A stretch of DNA of 58,297 nt, taken from positions 1 through 58,297 of the IMG/VR virus record IMGVR_UViG_3300024255_002562, one strand, 5' to 3'. Both the position numbers and the translations under genes were made by a program. Origin of the DNA: a virus. Positions 42,847 through 50,827 of this stretch are shown in pieces (the first letter of the stretch is position 1; each line of letters starts with the position of its first letter). The notes under the pieces were generated by a model. The model was not told where the DNA came from. It did not search any database and was given only the letters and a program-made list of their open reading frames with translations.

Positions 42847-43559
42847 CAGAGCTTTTAAAAGAGTTTGCCGCTTTATATGAGTCTCGTCCGATAAAGGATA
42901 ATGATGGCGGCATGAAGTCCGGACATATGTTTCATGCTTGGTCTATTGTTAAAAAATTGCAGCCAAAAACTTTAATTGAAAGTGGTGTATGGAAGGGGTT
43001 AGGGACTTGGTTTTTTGAACAAGCTAGTCCATCCACTAATATAATTTCAATAGACCCTGATTTATCAAATAGGCAATACATTAGTCCGACAGTTGACTAC
43101 AGGACAGAGGATTTTTTGACTACGGATTGGTCAGAAATAGACAAAGAAAATTCTCTTGTATTTTTTGACGATCATCAGAATTGTATTCCAAGATTAAAAA
43201 AATGTAAAGAGCTTGGGTTTAAGAAAATTGTCATTGAGGATAATTACCCTTGGCAGCAAGGTGATTGTTATTCACCTAAAAAAATATATTCAAATAGAGA
43301 CTACATTATAGATAGTGGCGGCATTAGAAAAACTCATAAAAGAAAAGTAGATGATTATAAGTTTTTAATAGATAATATTAAAGTGTATAAAGAAATGCCT
43401 CCAATTTTTAAACCTCAAAAGACTAGATGGGGTGATGACTGGAATGATGAATATCCAACACCTTCTCCGGTATTAGAGTTATCTACCTCTAATGAGTACC
43501 CAGTATTTTTCGATGAGAGATTTGACTATACTTGGATTTGTTATTTGGAGTTAGTATGA
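42843..43559 (+). CDS. class I methyltransferase-like protein
   Basis: 238 residues from GTG 42843 (GTGA). TLIESGVWKGLGTWFFEQAS and NIISIDPDLSNRQY resemble the SAM site of cephalosporin-hydroxylase/TylF-like methyltransferases, with SLVFFDDHQNCIPRLKKCKE as the metal-binding acidic segment. Possible O-methylation of the glycan; the substrate cannot be told. Confidence 0.65.
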   Translation: MTELLKEFAALYESRPIKDNDGGMKSGHMFHAWSIVKKLQPKTLIESGVWKGLGTWFFEQASPSTNIISIDPDLSNRQYISPTVDYRTEDFLTTDWSEIDKENSLVFFDDHQNCIPRLKKCKELGFKKIVIEDNYPWQQGDCYSPKKIYSNRDYIIDSGGIRKTHKRKVDDYKFLIDNIKVYKEMPPIFKPQKTRWGDDWNDEYPTPSPVLELSTSNEYPVFFDERFDYTWICYLELV

Positions 43560-44464
43560 TCAGTTTGTTTAATATAAATAATTATATGGTAGATACTAAC
43601 TTGTTTAGTAATTTACTGCATGACGAAATAGTTTTTGATTTTGAGCAAAATTTTGCAGAATACGTAGGAGCTAAGTATGCTTGTTTTGCGAATAGTGCTT
43701 CTAGTTTATTATTCTTATCTTTGTTAAATCGCGATACGACGATACGACTGCCAAGTACGATACCTCCAGTAGTTCCAAATATAGTGGTCAATACTGGCAA
43801 CGAGATACAGTTTTATGATAATATTGAATGGGTAGGGAGTTCATATCATTTGCATGAAAATATTTTTGATTCAGCACAAGAAGTTACACGGAATCAGTAT
43901 AAGAAAATGAACGATCCTAATGCGTTAGTTGTATTTAGTTTTTACCCAACTAAGCCAGTAGGAGGATGTGATGGAGGAATGATTGTTTCTGACAATAAAG
44001 AATTGATTGACTGGTATCGTATGATGGTACTTAATGGGATGAGTCACTCAAATAACAACTGGGAAAGAAGACAGGTTACTGCTGGATACAAAATGCATGG
44101 AACTTCAATTCAAGCTTATATAGCGAATGAGAACCTTAAAAAACTAGACGATAAGAACAATAGGTTGGACGAAATAAGGGGTTTATACAACAAACATCTT
44201 GGGTATGAGAATACAAGTAGGCATCTTTATAGAATAAGAGTAAAGGATAATGCTTCTTTTTTACTGTTTATGAAACAGAAGGGTATCGTGTGTGGAATTC
44301 ATTATAAACATTGTCACGAAAAACCATTTTATGGAAAATTTCAGGACTTGCAATTATCAAGAATGGAATCAAATAGAACAGTAAGTATACCATATCATGA
44401 GAAATTAACAAGCGTCCAAATAAAAAAGGTTATAGAATATGTTAACAAATTTAAAAATAATTAA
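43556..44464 (+). CDS. DegT/DnrJ/EryC1-type aminotransferase
   Basis: 302 residues from ATG 43556 (GGAG 6 nt upstream; ATGA overlap). PLP features: EYVGAKYACFANSASSLLFL at residues about 30-50, and VVFSFYPTKPVGGCDGGMIV with the Schiff-base lysine. QVTAGYKMHGTSIQAYIANE matches the GYN-R---QAA segment. It is slightly short for the family. Acting with the adjacent FdtA-like ketoisomerase it would make an amino sugar nucleotide. Confidence 0.85.
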   Translation: MISLFNINNYMVDTNLFSNLLHDEIVFDFEQNFAEYVGAKYACFANSASSLLFLSLLNRDTTIRLPSTIPPVVPNIVVNTGNEIQFYDNIEWVGSSYHLHENIFDSAQEVTRNQYKKMNDPNALVVFSFYPTKPVGGCDGGMIVSDNKELIDWYRMMVLNGMSHSNNNWERRQVTAGYKMHGTSIQAYIANENLKKLDDKNNRLDEIRGLYNKHLGYENTSRHLYRIRVKDNASFLLFMKQKGIVCGIHYKHCHEKPFYGKFQDLQLSRMESNRTVSIPYHEKLTSVQIKKVIEYVNKFKNN

Positions 44465-44819
44465 AGATAATGATGGGACTCTCGTTCCAATAGAGTTTAG
44501 CGACCTACCTTTTGATCCAAAGAGAATTTTTTATGTAAGTGATGTTCCAAAAGGAGAAGAAAGAGGATGTCATGCTCATTTTGAGACACGTCAGCTACTA
44601 ATCTGCTTACAAGGGGTGATTTTGGTTAAGCTCCATGATGGTAAAGAGTTAAGAGATTTTAAACTTTATCCTAACGAGTCAGTATTGGTAGAAAAAATGA
44701 TATGGGATTCACAAGTGTTCAAAACTGGTAGAGATGTTCTTCTTTCGATTTGTTCGACTAACTATGATCCATCTGATTACATAGAGGATTTTAAAGAATT
44801 TTTAAGGATTAGCAAATGA
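44439..44819 (+). CDS. FdtA/WxcM-like sugar 3,4-ketoisomerase
   Basis: 126 residues with the cupin signature of dTDP-sugar ketoisomerases: GEERGCHAHFETRQLLICLQ, GVILVKLHDGKELRDFKLYP, then NESVLVEKMIW and STNYDPSDYIEDFKEF. It likely converts a 4-keto sugar nucleotide to the 3-keto isomer used by the preceding aminotransferase. It overlaps that gene by 26 nt. Confidence 0.85.
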   Translation: MLTNLKIIKDNDGTLVPIEFSDLPFDPKRIFYVSDVPKGEERGCHAHFETRQLLICLQGVILVKLHDGKELRDFKLYPNESVLVEKMIWDSQVFKTGRDVLLSICSTNYDPSDYIEDFKEFLRISK

Positions 44820-45733
44820 AAATTTTATTAACAGGAGCAACAGGTTTTGTTGGGAATAATGTACTTAAAAGATTAATTAGTGAGAACAGAGATGTTACTC
44901 CAGTTGGTTCTAGACGTTATGATCTAAGGAGACAATGCGAGGTTGAAATGATGTTTAATCGAGTCAAACCATCGGTTGTCATTCATTTGGCGGGTTCTGT
45001 TGGGGGGATTGGTGCAAACAAAGAGAATCCCGGCAAATTTATGTATGATAATTTGATTATGGGAACTAATATGATTCATCAGGCATCAATAAGTAATGTA
45101 AAAAAATTTATACAAATAGGAACCGTATGTGCTTATCCTAAAATAACGCCTATCCCATTTAAGGAAAATAATCTTTGGAACGGATATCCTGAAGAAACTA
45201 ATGCTCCATACGGATTAGCTAAAAGAGTAATGGGTATATTACTTAAATCATATAATGAACAATATAGTTTTCAAGGAACTCATCTTATACCTGTAAATAT
45301 GTATGGTCCATATGATCATTTTAATCTTACATCGAGTCATGTAATTCCTGCTCTTATTTTAAAAGTTCATCAAGCTATTAATAATGGAGACAAAGAGATA
45401 ACGTTATGGGGAACAGGAGTAGCTACAAGAGAGTTTTTGTATGTTGATGATTTTGCGGAAGCGATATCTCTTTCAATAGATACTCCTACAAACACTGATC
45501 CTATTAACATTGGGACAGGTAAAGAAATAAGCATTGACTCTTTGATTAAGACAATATGTGATGTAATGAACTACGATGGCAATATTGTTTATGACACATC
45601 TAAACCAGATGGTCAACCAAGAAGATGTTTAGATACGTCAGAAGCAAAAAGTCGTATGGGATTTACAGCCAAAACAGGACTTAGAGAAGGTTTGATTAAA
45701 ACAGTAGAATACTTTAGGAGAACAAATGCTTGA
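44816..45733 (+). CDS. GDP-L-fucose synthase-like epimerase/reductase
   Basis: 305 residues. NAD(P) loop MKILLTGATGFVGNNVLKRL; SVGGIGANKENPGKFMYDNL, IQIGTVCAYPKITPIPFKEN and APYGLAKRVMGILLKSYNEQ with the Y-x3-K catalytic pair; the NMYGPYDHFNLTSSHVIPAL motif is the GDP-fucose synthase hallmark. It reduces GDP-4-keto-6-deoxymannose after double epimerisation. The GMD partner enzyme is not in the window. Confidence 0.88.
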   Translation: MKILLTGATGFVGNNVLKRLISENRDVTPVGSRRYDLRRQCEVEMMFNRVKPSVVIHLAGSVGGIGANKENPGKFMYDNLIMGTNMIHQASISNVKKFIQIGTVCAYPKITPIPFKENNLWNGYPEETNAPYGLAKRVMGILLKSYNEQYSFQGTHLIPVNMYGPYDHFNLTSSHVIPALILKVHQAINNGDKEITLWGTGVATREFLYVDDFAEAISLSIDTPTNTDPINIGTGKEISIDSLIKTICDVMNYDGNIVYDTSKPDGQPRRCLDTSEAKSRMGFTAKTGLREGLIKTVEYFRRTNA

Positions 45734-45845
45734 AAAAATAAAAACAGCAGCAATATTGATACTGTTTCTACCTTTCATTATTTTTAGTGGAGTAGTGTTC
45801 TATTCATTCGCGTTGATAGACTGGATAAAGGGTAATCGTATCTAA
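45726..45845 (+). CDS. 39-residue membrane peptide
   Basis: ATG 45726 lies inside the end of the previous gene and 39 codons end at TAA 45843-45845. The middle (AAILILFLPFIIFSGVVFYS) is a strong membrane segment. It is the last gene of the rightward cluster and meets the leftward operon by a 4-nt convergent overlap. Single-span membrane peptide of unknown role. Confidence 0.5.
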   Translation: MLEKIKTAAILILFLPFIIFSGVVFYSFALIDWIKGNRI

Positions 45846-46183
45846 TCTTTGATCATATTCTCTAAAATCTTAGCGACAACCCATTTAATAATATAAGAAA
45901 TAATCCAACTAATAACCCAAGCTTGAACAAACCCTACAGGCTGTCCTTCATCGTCCTTGTAATAGTCATTGAGGTTTCGTTCGATGTATGCGGTTGCTTC
46001 TCTTCGTAATTCCTTTTTCTTGCTTCTTCTTTTACCTGTTACTCTATTAGACCATACGCATCCAAGCTTTGCAACGTCTTTTAGAATAGTAGTCTTTAGT
46101 TCAGAGTCTTTTCCGGAAACAACATCATGGATTCCTGCGTCCATTAGGATTTCTCTGTATAGTTCTTCGTTATATAATTCCAT
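45842..46183 (-). CDS. hypothetical membrane-attached protein
   Basis: 113 residues. The N-terminal two thirds are soluble and helical (DVVSGKDSELKTTILKDVAK; KKELRREATAYIERNLNDYY). The C-terminal segment (GFVQAWVISWIISYIIKWVV) is hydrophobic and would insert in a membrane or form an amphipathic anchor. It overlaps the dCMP deaminase gene by 14 nt. No family recognised. Confidence 0.55.
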   Translation of the reverse strand: MELYNEELYREILMDAGIHDVVSGKDSELKTTILKDVAKLGCVWSNRVTGKRRSKKKELRREATAYIERNLNDYYKDDEGQPVGFVQAWVISWIISYIIKWVVAKILENMIKD

Positions 46184-46616
46184 CTTCTTCTACCTCTATT
46201 AGTTGAATGTGAGCTTCTTTTAGTAATTTTCTTGATTTTGCGAATGATTCTTCCCATTTGCCACCTTTGTAGATAGGGCAGATAATCTTAGTTATTCCTG
46301 ATTGAATGATTATAGGGGAGCATTTATGACATGGCATCATGGGGTATGTGTAGAGCGTATTGAATGTTAAATATCTTTTTGCTCGTAAAATAGCGTTCAT
46401 TTCTGCATGTATGACCAATTCGAGTTTTTCTTCCCTCAAGTCCAGCCTATGATCGTCTTCAACACCCTCTGGAAATCCATTAAATCCTAGTGATATAAGT
46501 TCTTTTCCGTCAGCGATGACCGCACCAACCTGTGTCGATGGGTCTTTTGACCAATCGCTTACTTCTTTAGCCAGCTTGAGCCATCTTTTATGCCACTTGT
46601 TTAATTCATCTGTCAT
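46170..46616 (-). CDS. dCMP deaminase
   Basis: 148 residues. The zinc site motifs are present: LELVIHAEMNAILRAKRYL (HAE) and TYPMMPCHKCSPIIIQSGIT (PC-x-x-C), with WSKDPSTQVGAVIADGKELI upstream. Converts dCMP to dUMP, the ThyX substrate. It overlaps the cupin gene by 11 nt. Phage members are typically hexameric and dCTP-regulated. Confidence 0.9.
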   Translation of the reverse strand: MTDELNKWHKRWLKLAKEVSDWSKDPSTQVGAVIADGKELISLGFNGFPEGVEDDHRLDLREEKLELVIHAEMNAILRAKRYLTFNTLYTYPMMPCHKCSPIIIQSGITKIICPIYKGGKWEESFAKSRKLLKEAHIQLIEVEEDGII

Positions 46617-47160
46617 ACTTGTCCTCTAGTCTAACAATATCTTCTTCGTTACAAAACCCATACTGCATTTCTCGAATAATCAAAGTCTCTGTTCCTTCAT
46701 TTCTTACGTTATGAATGTGGTGCTTTAGAATGATAGTGCTGTCACCACTTTTGATAGGTCTCTCTTTGCCTTCTAGCTGCAAGACTCCCTCCCCTGACAC
46801 TACATGCCAAAACTCTCCTCGAAGTGCATGATACTGCAAGGAGAGCCGTTCTCCGGGGTCTACATGAATCTCTTTGAACACTGTTGCGTCATCTCGATAG
46901 AAGTCAATGTATTTTCCCCAAGGTTTTTTGATCGTTTTGTGTTGCCTTTTTCCCCACTCTGCAAAATGATTAACAATAACACCAAAGAGAAAAAAAACAA
47001 TTGCGGTCCTGATCATTTCTGCTGATCCACCTAAGTAATCTTGCATTTGATAGGTGATAGTATAGTTCTCATCATAAGTGTATGCTATAATATCAAGCAA
47101 CATCAATATGATTCCAGAGAAAGCGGCGAAAGCCATAAGTGAGGCTGGTTTAATTTTCAT
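46606..47160 (-). CDS. membrane-anchored cupin, mannose-6-phosphate isomerase type II-like
   Basis: 184 residues. Two N-terminal membrane segments (MAFAAFSGIILMLLDIIAY and TAIVFFLFGVIVNHF) precede a cupin: KPWGKYIDFYRDDATVFKEI, VDPGERLSLQYHALRGEFWH, GDSTIILKHHIHNVRNEG. The cupin matches the C-terminal isomerase half of ManC-type mannose-1-P guanylyltransferase/PMI II; the guanylyltransferase half is missing and replaced by the anchor, an unusual arrangement. Linked to GDP-mannose/fucose chemistry by analogy. Confidence 0.75.
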   Translation of the reverse strand: MKIKPASLMAFAAFSGIILMLLDIIAYTYDENYTITYQMQDYLGGSAEMIRTAIVFFLFGVIVNHFAEWGKRQHKTIKKPWGKYIDFYRDDATVFKEIHVDPGERLSLQYHALRGEFWHVVSGEGVLQLEGKERPIKSGDSTIILKHHIHNVRNEGTETLIIREMQYGFCNEEDIVRLEDKYDR

Positions 47161-47399
47161 ACCGTTTTCCCTTTTTCTTTATTATCTTTGATATCAAAGT
47201 ATTTATCCATGAATCTATCAAAGGTATTAGCGTGACGTAAGTTTTTTCTAATCATACTTAGTAACTCCTTTGGAAAGCATAGCATACCTTTTTCTTCGAA
47301 TTTTTCAAGACTAATTTGTTTATTAACACTTCCTTTATTGACAAAAACTCCGCTCTTTTTGAGAGACAGGGTCCAATCTTCCATTTTAACTTGAGACAT
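47157..47399 (-). CDS. hypothetical small protein
   Basis: 80 residues, basic, with SLEKFEEKGMLCFPKELLSM and LRHANTFDRFMDKYF. No family recognised. It overlaps both neighbours, 4 nt with the cupin gene and 14 nt with the HNH gene. Confidence 0.5.
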   Translation of the reverse strand: MSQVKMEDWTLSLKKSGVFVNKGSVNKQISLEKFEEKGMLCFPKELLSMIRKNLRHANTFDRFMDKYFDIKDNKEKGKTV

Positions 47400-47886
47400 A
47401 TTCCATCCATTCTTTTGGGGGGTTGTGTATGTTAAGCAAAGAAGATGGTTCTCTCGGCTTTCTAGTTAAAAACATTCCGCATTTTGCAATAGACTTATCT
47501 CCTTTGTTGTAGTTACAAGGCTTGCAGCAGGCGACCATGTTTTCCCAAGTGTTCGCTTCTTTTTTGTTTAAGAATTTACTTACAGGTGTAACATGATCAA
47601 TAGTTGCGTCTGACCTGTTTAAATCTATATTGCAATATTGACACTGATAGTTATCTCTAGAAAGAATCGTTCTCTTTGTAGGTATCCTGTTTTTGTGCGG
47701 ATTGATAAACTTTGGATAAACCATAACGGCAGGAAGGGCAAAACTTTTAGTTTCAGACCAGATGCTGTCTTCATAGTAAGAAAGGACTCTCATACCGTTA
47801 TCTTTAAAAGAAAGAAGAAGACCTCTTCTAACGTTAATAATGGTTAAAGGCTGGTAAGCCACATTTAAAATTAAAGTTCTTTTCAT
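47386..47886 (-). CDS. HNH endonuclease
   Basis: 166 residues. The HNH core is complete: RDNYQCQYCNIDLNRSDATI, DHVTPVSKFLNKKEANTWEN, MVACCKPCNYNKGDKS, with two CxxC zinc pairs around the catalytic histidine, as in the HNH_5-type family. A free-standing copy without a DNA-binding module; may be a homing or host-DNA-attacking nuclease. Confidence 0.87.
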   Translation of the reverse strand: MKRTLILNVAYQPLTIINVRRGLLLSFKDNGMRVLSYYEDSIWSETKSFALPAVMVYPKFINPHKNRIPTKRTILSRDNYQCQYCNIDLNRSDATIDHVTPVSKFLNKKEANTWENMVACCKPCNYNKGDKSIAKCGMFLTRKPREPSSLLNIHNPPKEWMEYVSS

Positions 47887-47897
47887 GCCTTTTTCTT

Positions 47898-48170
47898 TTA
47901 TTTGTATAGTTGGTACTTTTTAAGTTTGTCCCTAGTAGTTTGATCTATAATAGGTTCTGTTGCTATTGATGTTAATTGATTACCAATATCCGGCTCCCTA
48001 AATTCGAAGCATTTAATATTCTCACTTGTGAGGTATTCTTTGATCCTCTGAAGCCTTATTTCGCTCTTAGATTCGATCAGGATCACAGAAGGGTGTTCAC
48101 TCATCTTTTCTTTTGAAGCGACCTCAATGGCTGCGTGGCACGATTGTACAGCTATTTGAGACTTTGACAA
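47898..48170 (-). CDS. Pth2-like peptidyl-tRNA hydrolase, start codon uncertain
   Basis: The 90-residue frame from TTG 48170 has the Pth2 fold motif SQIAVQSCHAAIEVASKEK and the ending EFREPDIGNQLTSIATEPI. Family members in phages begin a few residues earlier with Y-I-F-x-R-K-D-L-S; that stretch (YIFTRKDL) is present in frame upstream, but no ATG, GTG or TTG exists between the NADAR stop at 48207 and the motif. ATT at 48194 or 48188 are the only near-c ognate choices. Either a rare start is used or the N-terminus is truncated. Confidence 0.7.
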   Translation of the reverse strand: MSKSQIAVQSCHAAIEVASKEKMSEHPSVILIESKSEIRLQRIKEYLTSENIKCFEFREPDIGNQLTSIATEPIIDQTTRDKLKKYQLYK

Positions 48171-48206
48171 GTCTTTTCTTGTAAAAATGTAAATATATGG
48201 ATGGTT

Positions 48207-48653
48207 CTATCGCATTTCTTTTCTCAATTTCATTAAACATTCCCCTAATAGGTTTTGACCCCAATCGTTTATATTATCTAAAGCTTCGTCTACTCCGAAT
48301 CCAATTCCCCATATTCTATCATACGGCGAAGCTTCTACAAGAATTTTATGTTCAGAAGCATCTAAAGCTTCTTTGAAAGGTTCACATTCTCTATATTTTC
48401 TTCTTAGAGAATTCATCATGGCTGTTTCTTTAAAGCCGTTCCATTCTTTTTCATTAAATCCGCTTACTTTTCTTCCTAATTTTTTAGCGTCTCTAGGATG
48501 AGAAGTTTTTATAATTGCTTTATACGAATCAGAGTCTTTAAAAAAAGCCGCTTTCTCTAGCATAAACCATTTTTCTGAAGTTTCTTTTGTGTCTACTTGG
48601 TAGAAGTTTGAAAAAACTCCTCCCCAAAAAAAGATGTAATTGTCTTTGTTCAT
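48207..48653 (-). CDS. NADAR-family ADP-ribose glycosidase
   Basis: 148 residues from ATG 48653, with AAGGAA 7 nt upstream favouring this over ATG 48668. Motifs: FFWGGVFSNFYQVDTKETSE, KWFMLEKAAFFKDSDSYKAI, and KILVEASPYDRIWGIGFG, matching YbiA/NADAR. Recent work links such proteins to removing ADP-ribose from guanine in DNA, reversing DarT-type toxins. Here it stands at the end of the 45.8-48.7 kb operon, next to the tRNA region. Confidence 0.9.
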   Translation of the reverse strand: MNKDNYIFFWGGVFSNFYQVDTKETSEKWFMLEKAAFFKDSDSYKAIIKTSHPRDAKKLGRKVSGFNEKEWNGFKETAMMNSLRRKYRECEPFKEALDASEHKILVEASPYDRIWGIGFGVDEALDNINDWGQNLLGECLMKLRKEMR

Positions 48654-48792
48654 AATCTTTCCTTGCATCCTGTTATAAAAACTAGTGTCTTTTTGTAAAA
48701 TGATTTGAATGTAAATCTTTGCCCACTATAGGCTTACGTTATATAGGGGTCAGATGGATTCCCCAATTGGTTCTTCCTTCATATTAATGTAT

Positions 48793-48815
48793 AAAAAAAG
48801 CCGCATTTCTGCGGC
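48793..48815 (-). terminator. rho-independent terminator at end of RNA cluster
   Basis: Minus strand GCCGCA (48815-48810) pairs with TGCGGC (48805-48800) around GAAA, followed by seven T (48799-48793). It ends the Ro60/tRNA transcript just after the Gly-type tRNA-like gene. Confidence 0.8.
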
Positions 48816-48819
48816 AAGT

Positions 48820-48889
48820 AGCGGAGGTGAGAATCGAACTCCTGTTTCTTGATAGGCAATCAAGCATAATACCATTATATCAATACTGC
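48820..48889 (-). tRNA. tRNA-Gly(GCC)-like, acceptor strands do not match
   Basis: Minus strand from 48889: D-arm ATAT-AATGGTAT, anticodon stem CTTGA/TCAAG with loop TTGCCTA (anticodon GCC), T-loop TTCGATT. But 5' strand GCAGTAT would need ATACTGC at the 3' end, where CACCTCCGC is found, and the T-stem AGGAG faces CTCAC. A short flanking match TAGCAG/CCGCTA exists. Either a pseudogene, an RNA needing 3' replacement, or a tRNA-like regulatory RNA. It is directly before a terminator. Confidence 0.55.
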
Positions 48890-48895
48890 TAAAAC

Positions 48896-48928
48896 TAGCC
48901 ACTTTTTTTGCTTTGCTGTAAGTGGCTA
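48896..48928 (-). repeat. helix-CAGCAA element 5, upstream of Gly-like tRNA
   Basis: Minus strand TAGCCACTT (48928-48920), then ACAGCAA (CAGCAA at 48918-48913), closed by AAGTGGCTA (48904-48896). Nine perfect pairs. Another hairpin, CCAATC-AAA-GATTGG, precedes it. Confidence 0.5.
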
Positions 48929-48957
48929 TATCCAATCTTTGATTGGTTTTAAAAACA

Positions 48958-49073
48958 GAACACTATCGTCTAAATGACCGCTAATTCCTTTTCAGGTTGG
49001 TTATTTTTATATTAGCTCGTTACAGTTAAGCACGTCTTAGGGTCGTCATTTTAATATTTTGCTGCAAGTGTTC
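48958..49073 (-). ncRNA. structured RNA with helix-CAGCAA element 4
   Basis: Minus strand GAACACT (49073-49067) pairs with AGTGTTC (48964-48958). After the first strand come TG then CAGCAA (49064-49059), then an inner helix AAATGAC/GTCATTT and a further GCTAAT/ATTAGC. Total about 116 nt between a tRNA and the Gly-like gene. Layout is compatible with a Y-RNA-like molecule for the nearby Ro60, but no known Ro60 motif was recognised. Confidence 0.4.
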
Positions 49074-49076
49074 TAA

Positions 49077-49146
49077 TGCCGGTAAGGGGAATTGAACCAC
49101 CTATCTCGCCCCTAGATGAGACGTGTTTTACTTACACTATACCGGC
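49077..49146 (-). tRNA. tRNA-like gene with matched acceptor, unusual anticodon loop CATCTAG
   Basis: Acceptor GCCGGTA (49146-49140) and TACCGGC (49084-49078) pair perfectly, discriminator A. D-arm GTGT/ACAC lacks the usual GG. Anticodon stem CGTCT/GGGCG (with GU pairs) encloses CATCTAG: position 33 is A, not U, and the triplet read as anticodon would be TCT (Arg). T-loop TTCAATT with stem GGTGG/CCCCT (one mismatch). Identity is therefore uncertain. It lies immediately downstream of the Ro60 gene. Confidence 0.6.
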
Positions 49147-49177
49147 TTGTGCTAGTCTCTCCTAGCAGTCACGTTTC

Positions 49178-50827
49178 TTATACTTCAACAAGTCGAAGAA
49201 GCTCTTGATCCATAGCTGCATTGAACAAGTCAGCAGCAGTCTCTACTTTTCCAGACATAATAAATTTCACGTTAGATGCTGAATATCCTGAAAGGTAGAA
49301 TACATTTTTAACATCACCATATGTTTCAAACTTAGTCTCACTTCGTGAACCATAGAATGAGTTAGGAATATTCCATAAAACAATCTTAAAGTTATTAATA
49401 TAATCTTCTGAAAAACCTGCTGATCTTAATTTACTTCTAGCGGATTCAACATTTGTCTTTCCAAGTTCGCTTGCATCAAATTCACCATCACTGATGCATA
49501 AAATGCCTTCTGGAAAATCTGACTCGCTAACTGTTTTCTTAAGGTTACAAAACAGATCAATAACACTTTGGAAGTTCGTTCCGCCATAAGCGTTTCCTAG
49601 ATCGTTAGTCCACTTTTGAGAAGGAGTTGATCCTTTCCATTTTACCATTTTGGCATTATCGTTAAATTCAATATAGTAATCCTTAAAATCACCATCAAGG
49701 AATTCATTGAAGTACAAGGCAATTGATTTTGCAATATCGTCTGAACTAAATTTAGTTCCAGTAGCTGTAGATTCCATTGATCCGGAAGTATCGCGAACTA
49801 CGATAAACTTTGAAACAACACCTTCTTTAGCTTTTGCTATTAACTCATAGAATTGCTTGTCAACAGTTTTAACAAAGTTACTTTCTCTGTTATTTCTTAG
49901 CTCACATAAACACTCATGAGCAAAGCCAGTGTACTTTACAGTCTCCTGTTTGTCAACCCATTCTGAGTATCTTTCTGACAGTCCTTGGTTTTTAAGGAAC
50001 TTACTTTTAACCAATAGATTTAAAGCACGACCATGAATTTTTCCAAAATCAATTCTGTCAAAACTTGACTGAGAGATTAGTTTTTGCCATTCATGTGCTG
50101 TTCCGCTTGCTTTTAACTTACGATATTTTCTATAACTTCCTGCGTCATTTTTTTTGCCAAAAAGATTTGAACAAATCCATTTCGCAATGATACAGTTAGC
50201 TTCCGCTTCAACAGTCTTAAGTTGTGTCTTAGAGCGGATTTGCGGCAAATACTTCTTCATTAAGTTAGATGTTTTATCATCAGACAGTAAAGAAAGAAGC
50301 AGATTAGAAAACCTTCCCCAATTTAATACCTTACCATCCCATCCGTGATAGACAAGATCATAACGCAACATAACAATCAAGTCCTTACAAGAACCGGCGG
50401 AGATAAACAGACCAATATTTTTCCAAAACAAATTTGGAGCAGTATTGTGTAGCCAAATCATCCGCATTGTTGATTCGTGCTTTAGTTCAGCACCAGATTG
50501 TACCGCTTCAGTCTTAATGCCCATACCAACGATATCAGTCTTACGACTAATCATTCTCATATAGATGGTAAACTTAACAAATGACTCCGGGTCTTCTGCG
50601 TACAGAATGCTACAGTCCTTTGCAATATCTGAATAACTACGAGGAGCTTTATACTCTCCGAGCTTTCCAAACTGATCAACAAATTCGTTGCCAGTCGTTT
50701 TGAATTTTTTAGCATTGTTGCCACTGACAGTTTCTGCGGACTTCTTAGATGCAGCACTGATAAAAGAGTTACCTTCTAGTGGTGCGTAAGTTTTAGTTCC
50801 GAGTGTTTTTTTCTTTGTTGTGAACAT
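49178..50827 (-). CDS. Ro60-type TROVE-vWA RNA-binding protein
   Basis: 549 residues. The TROVE ring region fills residues 60-330 (VDQFGKLGEYKAPRSYSDIA; SFVKFTIYMRMISRKTDIVG). The vWA domain at about 340-540 has the MIDAS motif FIVVRDTSGSMESTATGTKF and AYGGTNFQSVIDLFCNL with FPEGILCISDGEFDASELG. Bacterial Ro60 (Rsr) binds Y RNAs and misfolded RNA ends and works with PNPase and RNA-repair enzymes. Here the gene is flanked on both sides by tRNA-like RNAs, the expected neighbourhood. Start ATG 50827 follows GGAAAGCAC. Confidence 0.88.
   Translation of the reverse strand: MFTTKKKTLGTKTYAPLEGNSFISAASKKSAETVSGNNAKKFKTTGNEFVDQFGKLGEYKAPRSYSDIAKDCSILYAEDPESFVKFTIYMRMISRKTDIVGMGIKTEAVQSGAELKHESTMRMIWLHNTAPNLFWKNIGLFISAGSCKDLIVMLRYDLVYHGWDGKVLNWGRFSNLLLSLLSDDKTSNLMKKYLPQIRSKTQLKTVEAEANCIIAKWICSNLFGKKNDAGSYRKYRKLKASGTAHEWQKLISQSSFDRIDFGKIHGRALNLLVKSKFLKNQGLSERYSEWVDKQETVKYTGFAHECLCELRNNRESNFVKTVDKQFYELIAKAKEGVVSKFIVVRDTSGSMESTATGTKFSSDDIAKSIALYFNEFLDGDFKDYYIEFNDNAKMVKWKGSTPSQKWTNDLGNAYGGTNFQSVIDLFCNLKKTVSESDFPEGILCISDGEFDASELGKTNVESARSKLRSAGFSEDYINNFKIVLWNIPNSFYGSRSETKFETYGDVKNVFYLSGYSASNVKFIMSGKVETAADLFNAAMDQELLRLVEV

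Noticed and set aside
48750-48935. ORF across the terminator and Gly-like tRNA (minus strand)
   Set aside because: It runs through a terminator and tRNA; no ribosome site.
49077-49146. tRNA-Leu or tRNA-Met assignment of the CATCTAG gene
   Set aside because: Alternative alignments giving anticodons TAG or CAT break the anticodon stem; only the CATCTAG loop pairs well in both copies.
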